Assembly: GCA_024696005.1 (NCBI GenBank)
Contig: JAILHF010000032.1
Coordinates: forward strand, 1-45,713
From: Lachnospiraceae bacterium
Lineage (GTDB): Bacteria > Bacillota > Clostridia > Lachnospirales > Lachnospiraceae
Length of the DNA: 45,713 nucleotides
Direction of reading: 5' to 3'
Under the pieces are notes generated by a model. It was given only the letters and a program-made list of their open reading frames with translations. It did not search any database and had not been told where the DNA came from. The translations under genes were made by a program, and so were the position numbers. Shown in pieces: positions 10,161-19,333 of the stretch. Positions within the stretch are counted from its first letter, which is position 1. Every line of letters begins with the position of its first letter.

Positions 10161-11074
10161 AAAAGCGTTCCGCGTTTCTGTTCTGTTTTCTCATTCTTTT
10201 TGTGTTTTCCGCAGGCGGCTGCCTGAAGGCGGATGAAGCCCTGCCGGTCCTGACGGAGGAAGTGCGTGTCACGATACCCGGCATGAAGGGGGAAGTGACG
10301 CTTTTGTGGCTTTCGGACCTGCACATGGTCGTACCCGGGGAAAGCGCGGATCCGGCCTGTGCCGATTCGATCAGCGCCAGGAGTGCTTATTCGTCCTGGG
10401 AGGGACAGACGGCAGAGGCACAGTGGAACGGCTGGGTGGATGCCGTGAATGCGGCCGACGCCGATGCCGTGATCTTTGGCGGGGATATTCTGGATCTCTG
10501 TTCCCGCGAAGGGACCGAAAGCCTGAAGAACGGCTTTGGGCGTCTGAACAAGCCGTTTCTGTACCTGCGGGCCGATCACGATCTGCTCCCGACCTATCTG
10601 AGCGGTGTGGATGAGGGGATGTGCGCCGGATGGCAGTCGGCTCTGTGTGAAAATGCGGATGTGATGAGCATGGAATTCGATGATTTCATCGTGGTGGGCT
10701 GGAACAATTCCACTTCAAACGTAAGCGATGCCGGGCTGGAGCGCTTCCGGGAGCTTGCGGAAAGCGGGAAACCTCTGATCCTCCTTACGCATGTTCCGAT
10801 CGAGCCGCTGTCGGATGACAGCCTGGCTGCGGCTTCCGAGGCGGCATATGACGGAAGGTCCCTGATCTGGGGTTACCGGAATGCCGCATACTGGCCGGAG
10901 GAAAACACCAGAAAACTCCTGGATCTGCTCTATGCCGAGGACAGTCCCTTCGTTGCCGTCTTCTGCGGCCATCTGCATCTGAGCTGGGACGGACAGCTTA
11001 CGGACCGGGTACGGGAACACGTTTTCCCGGCAGCCTTTTCACGCCAAATGGGAGTGATCCGGGTCGGGGGCTGA
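10157..11074 (+). CDS. Secreted or lipid-anchored metallophosphoesterase
   Basis: The 305-residue protein has a hydrophobic N-terminal signal (residues ~4-22) followed by AGGC, a possible but atypical lipobox. Calcineurin-like metal ligands are in order: 'LSDLHM' (~54), 'FGGDILDL' (~113), 'LRADHD' in place of the usual GNHD (~138), 'LLTHVP' (~212) and 'CGHLHL' (~273). It should hydrolyse a phosphate mono- or diester outside the membrane; the substrate is unknown. It overlaps the glycosidase gene by ATGA and is the last gene before the dnaE promoter. No intrinsic terminator is evident. Confidence 0.85.
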   Translation: MKKRSAFLFCFLILFVFSAGGCLKADEALPVLTEEVRVTIPGMKGEVTLLWLSDLHMVVPGESADPACADSISARSAYSSWEGQTAEAQWNGWVDAVNAADADAVIFGGDILDLCSREGTESLKNGFGRLNKPFLYLRADHDLLPTYLSGVDEGMCAGWQSALCENADVMSMEFDDFIVVGWNNSTSNVSDAGLERFRELAESGKPLILLTHVPIEPLSDDSLAAASEAAYDGRSLIWGYRNAAYWPEENTRKLLDLLYAEDSPFVAVFCGHLHLSWDGQLTDRVREHVFPAAFSRQMGVIRVGG

Positions 11075-11076
11075 GC

Positions 11077-11105
11077 TTGCGCGGCCACTGTGCCTGTGTT
11101 ATAAT
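11077..11105 (+). promoter_or_regulatory. Promoter of dnaE
   Basis: TTGCGC (11077-11082), a 17-nt spacer and a perfect TATAAT (11100-11105) directly follow the phosphoesterase stop and lie 60 nt before dnaE. The T-run just after the -10 belongs to the initial transcribed region, not to a terminator stem. Confidence 0.65.
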
Positions 11106-11165
11106 TTTTTTCGCTTGCAATGAGGATCTGAAGCATTTGAAACGGTAAAGCCGGGGAGAGCGAGC

Positions 11166-14100
11166 ATGGCATTTGTACATCTTCATGTCCATACGGAATA
11201 CAGCCTTCTGGATGGGGCAAACAAGATCAGCGAATATGTCAAGCGGGTAAAAGAGCTTGGAATGAATGCGGCAGCAATTACCGATCACGGCGTGATGTAC
11301 GGCGTGATCGATTTTTATGAGGCGGCAAAAGCGGCAGGGATCAAGCCGATCCTGGGCTGTGAGGTCTATGTGGCGCCCAATTCCCGTTTTGACAAGGAGA
11401 TCACGGGCGGTGAGGACCGCTACAACCATCTGATCCTGCTGGCGGAAAACGAGCAGGGATACAAAAACCTGATGAAGATCGTATCCATCGGTTTTACGGA
11501 AGGATATTATTACAAGCCCCGTGTCGACAAGGAAGTGCTGGCGCGTTATCACGAGGGGCTGATCTGTCTGTCCGCCTGTCTGGCGGGGTCGGTGCCGCGC
11601 ATGATCACGAGGGGGCAGCTCGAAGATGCCAGGGAAGAGGCACGCTGGTTCAAGGAGACCTTCGGCCCCGGCAACTACTATCTGGAGCTGCAGGATCACG
11701 GATTGCCGGATCAGCGTCTCGTGAACATGGAGCTGCTCAATATCAGCAGGGAGCTGGACATCCCGCTGGCCGCGACCAATGACTGTCATTATACCTATCC
11801 CGAGGATGCGGAGCCGCATGACGTGCTGATCTGTGTCCAGACCAAAAAGACCATAAACGACCCGGACCGCATGCGCTCGTACGAGGGCGGACAGTTTTAC
11901 GTCAAGAGTGAGGAAGAGATGCGGGCCGTCTTTCCCTATGCGCCCGAAGCACTGGAAAACACGGCGCTCATCGCCGAACGCTGCAATGTGGAGATCCGCT
12001 TTGGCGAGCGGAAACTCCCGCACTATGAGGTGCCGGAGGGCTATGATTCCTGGACCTATCTGAACAAACTCTGCGATGACGGTCTGAAGAGACGCTACGC
12101 ATCCTGTGCCGAGGGGGCGGAGCCTTCCGAAGAGAGCAGAATGCTGCGGGAACGTCTGGATCACGAACTGTCCATCATACGGGAGATGGGCTTCGTGGAT
12201 TATTTCCTGATCGTCTGGGATTTCATCAATTATTCCAAGAGCCACGGCATCCCGGTGGGACCGGGAAGAGGAAGCGCCGCAGGCAGCATCGTTTCCTATT
12301 GCATTGGGATTACCGATACGGATCCGATCCGCTATCAGTTGCTCTTTGAACGTTTCCTGAATCCGGAGCGCGTATCCATGCCCGATATCGACGTGGATTT
12401 CGGAACCTTCCGGAGGCAGGACGTGATCGATTACGTGAGCGAAAAGTATGGCCCCGAAAAGGTGGTTCAGATCATCGCCTTCGGAACGCTGAAGGCAAAG
12501 GCTGCGATCGGAGCCGTGGGACGCGCTCTGGATATTCCTTTTGCGAGACGCAACGAGATCTCCAAGATGATACCGAACGATCTGGGCATCACCCTCGACA
12601 AGGCGCTGGAGATGAATCCGGATCTGCGCGCGCTCTACGAGCAGGACAGCGAGGTGATGCGCCTGATCGACATGAGCCGCAAGCTGGAAGGGCTGCCGCG
12701 CAGCGTGACCCTTCATGCGGCCGGCGTGGTGATCTGCCCCGAAGCGGCGGACAATCTGATCCCCTTGAGCCGCGGCGGTGACAACAATCCGATCACGACG
12801 CAGTTTCCGGCCCCCACGCTGGAGCATCTGGGACTGCTGAAGATGGACTTCCTTGCCCTGCGCAATCTGGACGTCATCGTGCAGGCCGTGGACTATATCC
12901 GTACGGGACGGGGCGAGGAGATCGACATCAATGCTCTGGATTACAGCGACCCGAAGGTCTTTTCCTATATCGGTACCGGCAAATGCGACGGTATCTTCCA
13001 GCTGGAGAGCAGCGGAATGAAGAATTTCATGAAAGAGCTGCGTCCCGGCAATCTTGAGGATGTGATCGCCGGCCTGGCGCTCTACCGTCCGGGACCGATG
13101 TCGATCATCCCGCAGTACATCGAGAGCAGGGAGCATCCCGAGAAGGTGCATTATGACTGCGACAGGCTCGAGCCTATCCTTGCGCCTACCTACGGTTTTA
13201 TCGTGTATCAGGAACAGGTGATGCGGATCGTGCGGGATCTGGCAGGCTACACGATGGGGCGTTCGGACAATCTGCGCCGCGCGATGAGCAAGAAGAAAGC
13301 CAAGGACATGGACCGGGAGCGCGCGATCTTTGTATACGGCAACGACAGTGAGATCGAAAAGGCAAAGGAGGAGGGCAAGCCCGAATCGGAATGGCCCAGG
13401 CCCGTGCCCGGCTGTGTGCGCAACGGGATCGGCGAAGAGGTCGCGAACGGGATCTATGATCTGCTGATCCGCTTTGCGGACTACGGCTTCAACAAGTCGC
13501 ATGCGGCCAGTTATGCCATGATCTCGTACCAGACCGCATGGCTGAAATACTACTATCCCGCGGAGTACATGGCGGCTCTCATGACCTCGGTTGCCGATTC
13601 GGCCAAAAAGGTCGCGGCTTATAACATGATCGCCAGACAGATGGGGCTGAAGCTGCTGCCGCCTGACGTGAACCGCGGAGGAGTGGGCTTTACGGTAAGC
13701 GGTGACGGCATCGTGTATTCGCTGGTCGCGATCAGCGGGATCGGAAACGGCTTTGTGCAGGAACTCATGGATGAGAGGGAGGCACACGGCGAATTCCGGG
13801 ATGCCGCCGACTTCCTGGAGCGCATGATCCCGAAGGGGGTCAACAAGAGACAGGTCGAGAACCTGATCAAGGCCGGGGCGATGGATTGCTTCGGAGCAAC
13901 GCGAAAGCAGCTGATGTACGTGTACCAGCCTTTGATGGATTCGATCACAAAACAGAAGAAACAGGAGATGAACGGACAGATCAGCCTCTTCGATCTGGGT
14001 GACGAGGAGCTCAAAAAGAGCGTGACGGTCAGTCTGCCCGAGAATGTAGGCGAATATCCCCGTGATGTGCTGCTGAGCTTTGAAAAGGAAATGCTCGGGA

Positions 14101-14762
14101 TCTATGTCAGCGGGCATCCGCTGGAGGAGTACAGCGGGCTTTGGGACAGGATCATCGGCAATCTCACGAGTGACCTGCAGACGGAAAACGACGGGGACGG
14201 CGAAGAGGACGCGCCCGGAGAACAGGTCGAAGAGGAGCTGAAGGTTTCGGACGGGGAGCTGATCAGCCTGGGCGGCATCCTGGAGGAAGTGAAGGTGATC
14301 TATACCCGAAAGGGCGATGCCATGGCTTATCTCACGCTGGAGGACATGGTATCCCAGGCCGAGATCATCGCGTTCCCGAAGATCTACCGCGAGAACCAGC
14401 GCATACTCACGGAGGGAGCGAAGCTTTTGATCCGGGGGAAGGTGCAGCTGCAGGAGGAGCGGAACGCGAAGCTGATCGCGGAGAGCATCGTTCCGTTTGA
14501 AGAGATCCCGCGCACGCTCTGGCTGCAGTTTGATTCCAAAGGGCAGAAGGAAGAGCTCTGGCCGCAGATCGACAGACTGCTGACGGAAAACGAAGGCGGG
14601 GATGGCGTGAAACTCTATTTTGCCGACGCGGACAGGATACAGGAACTGCCGCCGGACCACTGTGTGCATGCGGATCTCGGCCTGCGGGAGAAGCTGGAGG
14701 CACTGCTCGGCAGGGATAACGTGCGCCTGACTTACCGGCCGCCCGTCATGCGGCGCAGCTGA
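11166..14762 (+). CDS. dnaE: DNA polymerase III alpha subunit DnaE
   Basis: The 1198-residue C-family polymerase starts with a PHP domain ('HLHVHTEYSLLDG', 'ITDHGVMYGVIDFY', 'LGCEVYVAP'). The palm carries 'VGPGRGSAAGS' and the catalytic 'PDIDVDF' aspartates. The finger region contains 'YQEQVMRIV' and 'FNKSHAASYA'. A helix-hairpin-helix region is followed by a clamp-binding QISLF motif (about residue 939) and an OB-fold ('GGILEEVKVIYTRKGDAMAYLTLED'). In Firmicutes with PolC, DnaE extends primers; otherwise it is the replicase. Which applies is not visible here. After the DxD the usual ERR is FRR, a small departure from common Firmicute sequences. The start has a GGGGAGA ribosome site. Confidence 0.97.
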   Translation: MAFVHLHVHTEYSLLDGANKISEYVKRVKELGMNAAAITDHGVMYGVIDFYEAAKAAGIKPILGCEVYVAPNSRFDKEITGGEDRYNHLILLAENEQGYKNLMKIVSIGFTEGYYYKPRVDKEVLARYHEGLICLSACLAGSVPRMITRGQLEDAREEARWFKETFGPGNYYLELQDHGLPDQRLVNMELLNISRELDIPLAATNDCHYTYPEDAEPHDVLICVQTKKTINDPDRMRSYEGGQFYVKSEEEMRAVFPYAPEALENTALIAERCNVEIRFGERKLPHYEVPEGYDSWTYLNKLCDDGLKRRYASCAEGAEPSEESRMLRERLDHELSIIREMGFVDYFLIVWDFINYSKSHGIPVGPGRGSAAGSIVSYCIGITDTDPIRYQLLFERFLNPERVSMPDIDVDFGTFRRQDVIDYVSEKYGPEKVVQIIAFGTLKAKAAIGAVGRALDIPFARRNEISKMIPNDLGITLDKALEMNPDLRALYEQDSEVMRLIDMSRKLEGLPRSVTLHAAGVVICPEAADNLIPLSRGGDNNPITTQFPAPTLEHLGLLKMDFLALRNLDVIVQAVDYIRTGRGEEIDINALDYSDPKVFSYIGTGKCDGIFQLESSGMKNFMKELRPGNLEDVIAGLALYRPGPMSIIPQYIESREHPEKVHYDCDRLEPILAPTYGFIVYQEQVMRIVRDLAGYTMGRSDNLRRAMSKKKAKDMDRERAIFVYGNDSEIEKAKEEGKPESEWPRPVPGCVRNGIGEEVANGIYDLLIRFADYGFNKSHAASYAMISYQTAWLKYYYPAEYMAALMTSVADSAKKVAAYNMIARQMGLKLLPPDVNRGGVGFTVSGDGIVYSLVAISGIGNGFVQELMDEREAHGEFRDAADFLERMIPKGVNKRQVENLIKAGAMDCFGATRKQLMYVYQPLMDSITKQKKQEMNGQISLFDLGDEELKKSVTVSLPENVGEYPRDVLLSFEKEMLGIYVSGHPLEEYSGLWDRIIGNLTSDLQTENDGDGEEDAPGEQVEEELKVSDGELISLGGILEEVKVIYTRKGDAMAYLTLEDMVSQAEIIAFPKIYRENQRILTEGAKLLIRGKVQLQEERNAKLIAESIVPFEEIPRTLWLQFDSKGQKEELWPQIDRLLTENEGGDGVKLYFADADRIQELPPDHCVHADLGLREKLEALLGRDNVRLTYRPPVMRRS

Positions 14763-14803
14763 GGAGCACCCCCTAGAGAATGATGCTGTTCAGTCTGCTG
14801 TTA

Positions 14804-15023
14804 CTGCAGGCAGATATTTGTCCGTGGCAACCTATGGAGGAGCTTAGCCACTCTCGAAACTGCATGAAAGATCAGGAACGCGAAGCCCGGATGGCTGAGC
14901 GAGGCAGACTACGGCAGGGATGCCGAATGTCGACTGGTTTCGTACTGTTTGAATCCGGTCAAGGCAGTTTCGCTGAGTGGCTTGGCGACGGAATCGGGCG
15001 CCACGGACTATATCTGCATGCAG
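14804..15023 (+). ncRNA. Predicted ~220-nt structured RNA (possibly raiA-motif class)
   Basis: The 426-nt gap after dnaE contains nested long-range pairings. An outer stem joins CTGCA (14804-14808), GCAGATAT (14810-14817) and GTCCGTGG (14820-14827) to CCACGGAC (15001-15008), ATATCTGC (15010-15017) and TGCAG (15019-15023). An inner stem joins AGCCACTC (14846-14853) and CGAAACTGC (14855-14863) to GCAGTTTCG (14964-14972) and GAGTGGCT (14975-14982). Within it are CGGC-AGGGAT-GCCG (14912-14925) and GACTGG/CCGGTC (14932-14960). GCCCG (14885-14889) with CGGGC (14995-14999) would make a pseudoknot. About 40 long-range base pairs are hard to explain by chance. Size and shape suggest the raiA-motif RNA of Clostridia, but I cannot confirm the class. 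Strand is assigned from neighbours and the downstream layout. No upstream promoter or clear terminator is certain. Confidence 0.8.
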
Positions 15024-15065
15024 AAGGACAATGCTTAGTAAATAGCGATTAATCTGTTTTTAACG

Positions 15066-15094
15066 TTGAAAGAGGGGGCGGAAACCGTTATAAT
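15066..15094 (+). promoter_or_regulatory. Promoter of the arabinose module
   Basis: TTGAAA (15066-15071), a 17-nt spacer and TATAAT (15089-15094) predict a leader of about 88 nt before the GH51 gene. No clear operator repeat was seen in the leader. Confidence 0.8.
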
Positions 15095-15188
15095 GTAAAA
15101 GCGGCGGTTTTCGCTCCTCTTGGATTCTTTGAGAGCAGGCGGGGACGCGGCGTATTCCAAAATATATCAGGAAAAGGAGAAGAAGCTA

Positions 15189-16691
15189 ATGAAGCTGTTC
15201 ATCAATCCGAAACACAGTCAGGGGCACATCAATCCCGAACTGCAGGGGCATTTTTCCGAACATCTGGGGCGCTGCATCTACGAAGGTCTTTATGTGGGCG
15301 AAAACAACAAGGACATCCCGAATGTGAACGGGATGCGCACGGACGTGGTGGAGGCTCTGAAGCAGATCCGGATCCCCGTTCTGCGCTGGCCCGGAGGCTG
15401 CTTTGCCGATGAGTATCACTGGAAAGACGGGATCGGCCCGAAGGAAAGCCGGAAAAAGATGATCAACACCCACTGGGGCGGTGTGGTAGAGGATAACAGT
15501 TTCGGAACCCATGAGTTCATGGAGCTCTGCCGCCAGCTGGGCTGCAAGACCTATGTCAACGGCAACCTGGGGAGCGGTACCGTTCAGGAGATGAGTGAGT
15601 GGGTCGAATACATGACCTTTGAAGGTGTTTCGCCGATGGCGGACCAGCGGAAAGCAAACGGCCATGAAGCACCCTGGACCGTGGATTATTTCGGTGTGGG
15701 CAATGAGAACTGGGGCTGCGGCGGAAACATGCGGCCGGAGTATTACGGCGACCTTTACCGCCGTTACCAGACCTATGTCCGCAATTACGATCCGAAGAAG
15801 CCGATCTTCAAGATCGCTTGCGGAGCTAATGCCCAGGACTATGATTGGACCGAAGGCGTGATGAAGACCTGTTTCCGGGGAGCAGACCAGTTCCACGGAT
15901 TCATGGACGGCATTTCCCTTCATTACTACACGGTGCCCGGCGGCTGGGAGCATAAGGGAAGCGCCGTGGATTTCGATGAGAAGCGCTGGTACAAGACGAT
16001 GGCCACCACGCTTTTCATGGAGGAACTGATCCGCAAGCACGAAGCCGTGATGATCCGTCACGACAAGGATCACAAGGTGGCCCTGATCGTGGATGAATGG
16101 GGCACCTGGTATGATGTGGAGGAAGGCACCAATCCGGGCTTTCTGTATCAGCAGAACACGATCCGCGATGCGCTCGTGGCCGGCATCAACCTGAATATCT
16201 TCAACAAGCACTGCGACCGCGTGAAGATGGCAAACATCGCGCAGCTCGTGAACGTGCTGCAGGCCGTGATCCTTACGGACGGCGATAAGATGATCAAAAC
16301 GCCGACCTATCATGTATTCGACATGTACAAGCATCATCAGGATGCGGAACTGGTGGAGAGCTATGTGGAGAACGAGACCATCGGCATCGAGGATGAGAAC
16401 AAGGTCCCCGCGCTTCATGAGTCGGTTTCCCTCGGGAAGGACGGAAAGCTCCACATCACGATCAACAATCTGTCCGCCGAAAAGGATTATGAGATCGAAG
16501 GCATCGTGACCGATTCCGAGATAAAGGGTGTGAGTGCCGAGATCGTGAGCGGAGAGATGCACGAACATAACAGCTTTGACGATCCGGAACGCGTTACGAA
16601 AAAGAGCTTTTCGGATGTGAGCATCAAAGACAACCGCATCTGCTTCACGATCCCGAAGTGCAGTGTCATGCACATCGCGGTCGAGATCTGA
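15189..16691 (+). CDS. GH51 alpha-L-arabinofuranosidase, intracellular
   Basis: The 500-residue enzyme matches GH51 in length and motifs: '[17 protein letters not shown]' at the start, '[15 protein letters not shown]' (~60), the acid/base Glu173 in 'GNENWGCGG' and the nucleophile Glu303 in 'IVDEWGTWY'. A C-terminal beta domain follows. It removes terminal arabinofuranose from arabinan, arabinoxylan or their oligosaccharides. No signal peptide is present, so it acts on imported oligosaccharides. I chose ATG 15189 because AAGGAGA (15174-15180) lies 8 nt before it and homology begins there; an upstream TTG in frame has no support. With the kinase and epimerase downstream it forms an arabinose-use module, although the isomerase araA is absent. 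Confidence 0.95.
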   Translation: MKLFINPKHSQGHINPELQGHFSEHLGRCIYEGLYVGENNKDIPNVNGMRTDVVEALKQIRIPVLRWPGGCFADEYHWKDGIGPKESRKKMINTHWGGVVEDNSFGTHEFMELCRQLGCKTYVNGNLGSGTVQEMSEWVEYMTFEGVSPMADQRKANGHEAPWTVDYFGVGNENWGCGGNMRPEYYGDLYRRYQTYVRNYDPKKPIFKIACGANAQDYDWTEGVMKTCFRGADQFHGFMDGISLHYYTVPGGWEHKGSAVDFDEKRWYKTMATTLFMEELIRKHEAVMIRHDKDHKVALIVDEWGTWYDVEEGTNPGFLYQQNTIRDALVAGINLNIFNKHCDRVKMANIAQLVNVLQAVILTDGDKMIKTPTYHVFDMYKHHQDAELVESYVENETIGIEDENKVPALHESVSLGKDGKLHITINNLSAEKDYEIEGIVTDSEIKGVSAEIVSGEMHEHNSFDDPERVTKKSFSDVSIKDNRICFTIPKCSVMHIAVEI

Positions 16692-16704
16692 GCGGACGAA
16701 AAGC

Positions 16705-16956
16705 ATGACGGAACGCAAGCCCTGCCGGAAATGCCTGCTCGAGGAATATGACGAGGCGCGTTATCAGGAGCTGATCCGTCGGGAGATCGACTGGATGGAT
16801 GCCGAAATGCGCGCGCCGGAGGAGCTGTACCGGAAGCGGCTTGCGATCTGCACGGAATGTGAAAAACTGTTGCAGGGGACCTGCCAGTCCTGCGGCTGTT
16901 ATGTGGAGCTGCGGGCTGCGGCAGTGAAGGGAAACTGCCCGCGGAAAAAGTGGTAG
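16705..16956 (+). CDS. Small Cys-rich DUF6171-like protein
   Basis: The 83-residue protein has 'CRKC' near the start, then 'CTECEKLLQGTCQSCGCYVELRAAAVKGNCP' and a terminal Trp. The spacing of seven cysteines suggests a zinc-ribbon fold. I recognise the pattern as DUF6171-like; its function is unknown. It sits 13 nt after the arabinofuranosidase and 22 nt before the kinase, so it is cotranscribed, but position alone does not show a role in arabinose use. An in-frame earlier start overlapping the upstream gene lacks support. Confidence 0.8.
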   Translation: MTERKPCRKCLLEEYDEARYQELIRREIDWMDAEMRAPEELYRKRLAICTECEKLLQGTCQSCGCYVELRAAAVKGNCPRKKW

Positions 16957-16978
16957 GAGCAAATCAGGAGGAAAGAGC

Positions 16979-18577
16979 ATGAACAAGGAAGCAGTAAAGC
17001 AGAGCATCGAAGCAGCCCGCACCGCGCTGGGCATCGAACTGGGAAGCACGCGCATCAAGGCCTGCCTGATCGATGAAAAGCATGTTCCCGTTGCGGCCGG
17101 GGAATTCACCTGGGAGAACCGCCTGGAAAACGGGATCTGGACCTATCACATGGATGACGATATCATCCGCGGCATTCAGAGCTGTTATGCGGATCTGGCA
17201 GCCAATGTGGAAAAAGAGTATGGCGTGAAGCTGACGAAGGTCGGCGCGATCGGCGTTTCCGCGATGATGCACGGCTATCTGCCTTTTGACAGCGAGTGGA
17301 AGCAGCTGGCCGAGTTCCGTACCTGGCGGAACACGATCACCGGAGAGGCTGCCGAAAAGCTGACGGAGCTTTTTCATTTTAACGTGCCGCAGCGCTGGAG
17401 CATCGCGCATCTTTACCAGGCAGTGCTGAAGAAGGAAGAACATCTGCCCAGGCTGGCGCATCTTACCACGCTTGCAGGCTATATCCATTACCGTCTGACC
17501 GGGGAGAACGTGATGGGCGTCGGGGAAGCATCCGGCATGTTCCCGATCGATTCCGCAGCCCTGGATTACGATGCGGCGATGGCGGACAAGTTTGATGCGC
17601 TGATCGCGGGAAGCTATTCCTGGAAGCTGCGTGAAGTGCTTCCGAAGGTATTGACGGCCGGAGCGGATGCGGGCTGTCTGAGTGAAGAGGGAGCGAAGTT
17701 CCTGGATCCGACCGGAACGCTTCAGGCAGGGATCGTCTGTGTTCCGCCCGAAGGCGATGCGGGGACCGGCATGGTCGCGACCAATGCGGTCCGGGGAAAG
17801 ACCGGCAATGTTTCGGCAGGAACCTCTGACTTTGCCATGGTGGTACTGGAAAAGCCTATCGGTGTGCATGAGGAGTTGGACATGGTGACAACGCCCGCGG
17901 GGCTGCCCGTCGCGATGGTCCATTGCAACAACTGCACTTCCGATATCAATGCCTGGGCCGGACTGTTCAAGGATTTCGCGAAAGCGGCCGGCATGGAGAT
18001 ATCGACCAACGATCTGTATACGACACTGTTCAAGTCCGCACTGGAAGGCGAGAAAGACGCGGGCGGCCTGATCCCCTTCAACTACGTTTCCGGTGAAGGC
18101 GTGACGAAGCTGGACAGCGGACGTCCTCTCTTTATCCGCACGCAGGAGGCCAGACTTTCGCTGGCCAATTTCATGCGCGCGAATCTGATGAGTGCCATGG
18201 CAACACTGGCGATCGGCATGGAGATCCTGACCCGGGAAGAAAAGGTGGAGATCACCTCCCTGACCGGACACGGCGGCTATTTCAAGACGCCCGGCGTCGG
18301 ACAGCTCATCCTTTCGGCTGCCTGCGGCACCTCCGTTTCGGTGATGGAGAGCGCCGGAGAAGGCGGGCCTTACGGCATGGCCATCCTGGCTGCTTACCGG
18401 ATCGAAAAGGAAGACGGGGAGACCCTCGAGGATTATCTGGACAGGAAGGTCTTTTCCGATGCGAAGATCGAGACTCTGAAGGCAGAGGACGCGGATATCG
18501 AAGGATTTGCGAAGTTCCTCGGAGGATACAAAAAAGCGCTGGCCGTGGAAAGGGCAGCGGTGGAAAACGTGGGGTGA
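16979..18577 (+). CDS. FGGY-family carbohydrate kinase (ribulokinase-like)
   Basis: The 532-residue protein shows the FGGY/actin-like fold: '[15 protein letters not shown]' phosphate-1 loop (residues ~15-29), '[14 protein letters not shown]' substrate region, 'AEFRTWRNT', '[12 protein letters not shown]' and '[22 protein letters not shown]' in the ATP-binding half. The neighbouring L-ribulose-5-phosphate 4-epimerase makes L-ribulose the most likely substrate, so it would produce L-ribulose 5-phosphate. It is not a classical AraB by length or motifs, and xylulose or another ketose remains possible. The start has an AGGAGGAAAG ribosome site. Confidence 0.88.
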   Translation: MNKEAVKQSIEAARTALGIELGSTRIKACLIDEKHVPVAAGEFTWENRLENGIWTYHMDDDIIRGIQSCYADLAANVEKEYGVKLTKVGAIGVSAMMHGYLPFDSEWKQLAEFRTWRNTITGEAAEKLTELFHFNVPQRWSIAHLYQAVLKKEEHLPRLAHLTTLAGYIHYRLTGENVMGVGEASGMFPIDSAALDYDAAMADKFDALIAGSYSWKLREVLPKVLTAGADAGCLSEEGAKFLDPTGTLQAGIVCVPPEGDAGTGMVATNAVRGKTGNVSAGTSDFAMVVLEKPIGVHEELDMVTTPAGLPVAMVHCNNCTSDINAWAGLFKDFAKAAGMEISTNDLYTTLFKSALEGEKDAGGLIPFNYVSGEGVTKLDSGRPLFIRTQEARLSLANFMRANLMSAMATLAIGMEILTREEKVEITSLTGHGGYFKTPGVGQLILSAACGTSVSVMESAGEGGPYGMAILAAYRIEKEDGETLEDYLDRKVFSDAKIETLKAEDADIEGFAKFLGGYKKALAVERAAVENVG

Positions 18578-18581
18578 CGAC

Positions 18582-19280
18582 ATGCTGGAAGAATTGAAGA
18601 AAATCGTTTACGAAGCAAACATGCTTTTGCCGAAATACGGCCTGGTGACGTTTACCTGGGGTAACGTCTCCGGGATCGACCGCCAGAAGGGCCTGATGGT
18701 GATCAAGCCCTCCGGTGTGGATTACGAGATCATGAAGGCGGAAGACATGGTGGTGCTGGACGTTAAGAGCGGGGAGCAGGTAGAAGGAAAGATGCGCCCT
18801 TCGTCCGATACGCCCACACATCTGGAGCTGTATCGCGCATTTCCGGAAATCGGAGGAGTTGTGCATACACATTCATCCTATGCGACCAGCTGGGCGCAGG
18901 CCGGAAGGGACATTCCCTGCTATGGGACTACCCATGCGGATTATTTTTTCGGACCCATTCCCTGCCTTCGCGTGCTTACGAAAGAAGAGATCGACGAGGC
19001 TTACGAGGAGAATACCGGTCATCTGATCGTGAACGAATTCAAGGCCAGGAATCTGGATGTCATGGCTGTCCCTGCCTGCCTTTGCAAGAACCACGGGCCT
19101 TTCGCCTGGGGCAAGGACCCGCACGAGGCCGTGCATAACGCGGTCGTGCTCGACGAGGTGGCCAAGATGGCGCTTCGGGCCGAGATGATCAAGCCCGATG
19201 TTCTTCCGGCACCGCAGGAGCTCCAGGACAAGCATTATTACCGGAAGCACGGTGCAAATGCCTATTACGGCCAGAATTAA
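18582..19280 (+). CDS. araD: L-ribulose-5-phosphate 4-epimerase
   Basis: The 232-residue class II aldolase-fold protein has '[24 protein letters not shown]', '[27 protein letters not shown]' with zinc-binding His residues, '[13 protein letters not shown]' and a C-terminal '[15 protein letters not shown]' typical of AraD. It converts L-ribulose 5-phosphate to D-xylulose 5-phosphate, feeding arabinose into the pentose phosphate pathway. It begins 4 nt after the kinase stop, so the two are translationally close. The upstream in-frame extension overlaps the kinase and has no homology. Confidence 0.95.
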   Translation: MLEELKKIVYEANMLLPKYGLVTFTWGNVSGIDRQKGLMVIKPSGVDYEIMKAEDMVVLDVKSGEQVEGKMRPSSDTPTHLELYRAFPEIGGVVHTHSSYATSWAQAGRDIPCYGTTHADYFFGPIPCLRVLTKEEIDEAYEENTGHLIVNEFKARNLDVMAVPACLCKNHGPFAWGKDPHEAVHNAVVLDEVAKMALRAEMIKPDVLPAPQELQDKHYYRKHGANAYYGQN

Positions 19281-19295
19281 AAATATGAAAAATTA

Positions 19296-19326
19296 TTCAC
19301 ACAAATTTAGAAAAGTGTGGTAAACT
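19296..19326 (+). promoter_or_regulatory. Weak promoter giving an apparently leaderless message
   Basis: A TTCACA-like -35 (19296-19301) and TAAACT -10 (19321-19326) with a 19-nt spacer stand so that the -10 ends 7 nt before the ATG at 19334. No Shine-Dalgarno sequence is seen, so transcription and translation may begin at the same base. Confidence 0.5.
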
Positions 19327-19333
19327 ATCTGAC

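Noticed and set aside
11099-11112. T-run after the metallophosphoesterase as intrinsic terminator
   Set aside because: No stem immediately precedes the T-run; it follows a TATAAT -10 and is better read as the start of the dnaE leader.
10998-14669. 1223-residue open frame antisense to dnaE
   Set aside because: It mirrors dnaE codon bias; the translation has no domain, and dnaE is certain. The same holds for long antisense frames over dnaK, the GH74 gene, gdpP and the 22-25 kb region.
14780-15052. 90-residue open frame after dnaE
   Set aside because: It lies on top of the base-paired RNA element, has no clear ribosome site and encodes no recognisable protein.
15120-15188. TTG-started N-terminal extension of the GH51 enzyme
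   Set aside because: Homology and a well-spaced AAGGAGA point to ATG 15189; the extension overlaps the leader.
16663-16704. Upstream extension of the small Cys-rich protein
   Set aside because: It overlaps the GH51 coding end and adds residues unlike the family; ATG 16705 is the better start.
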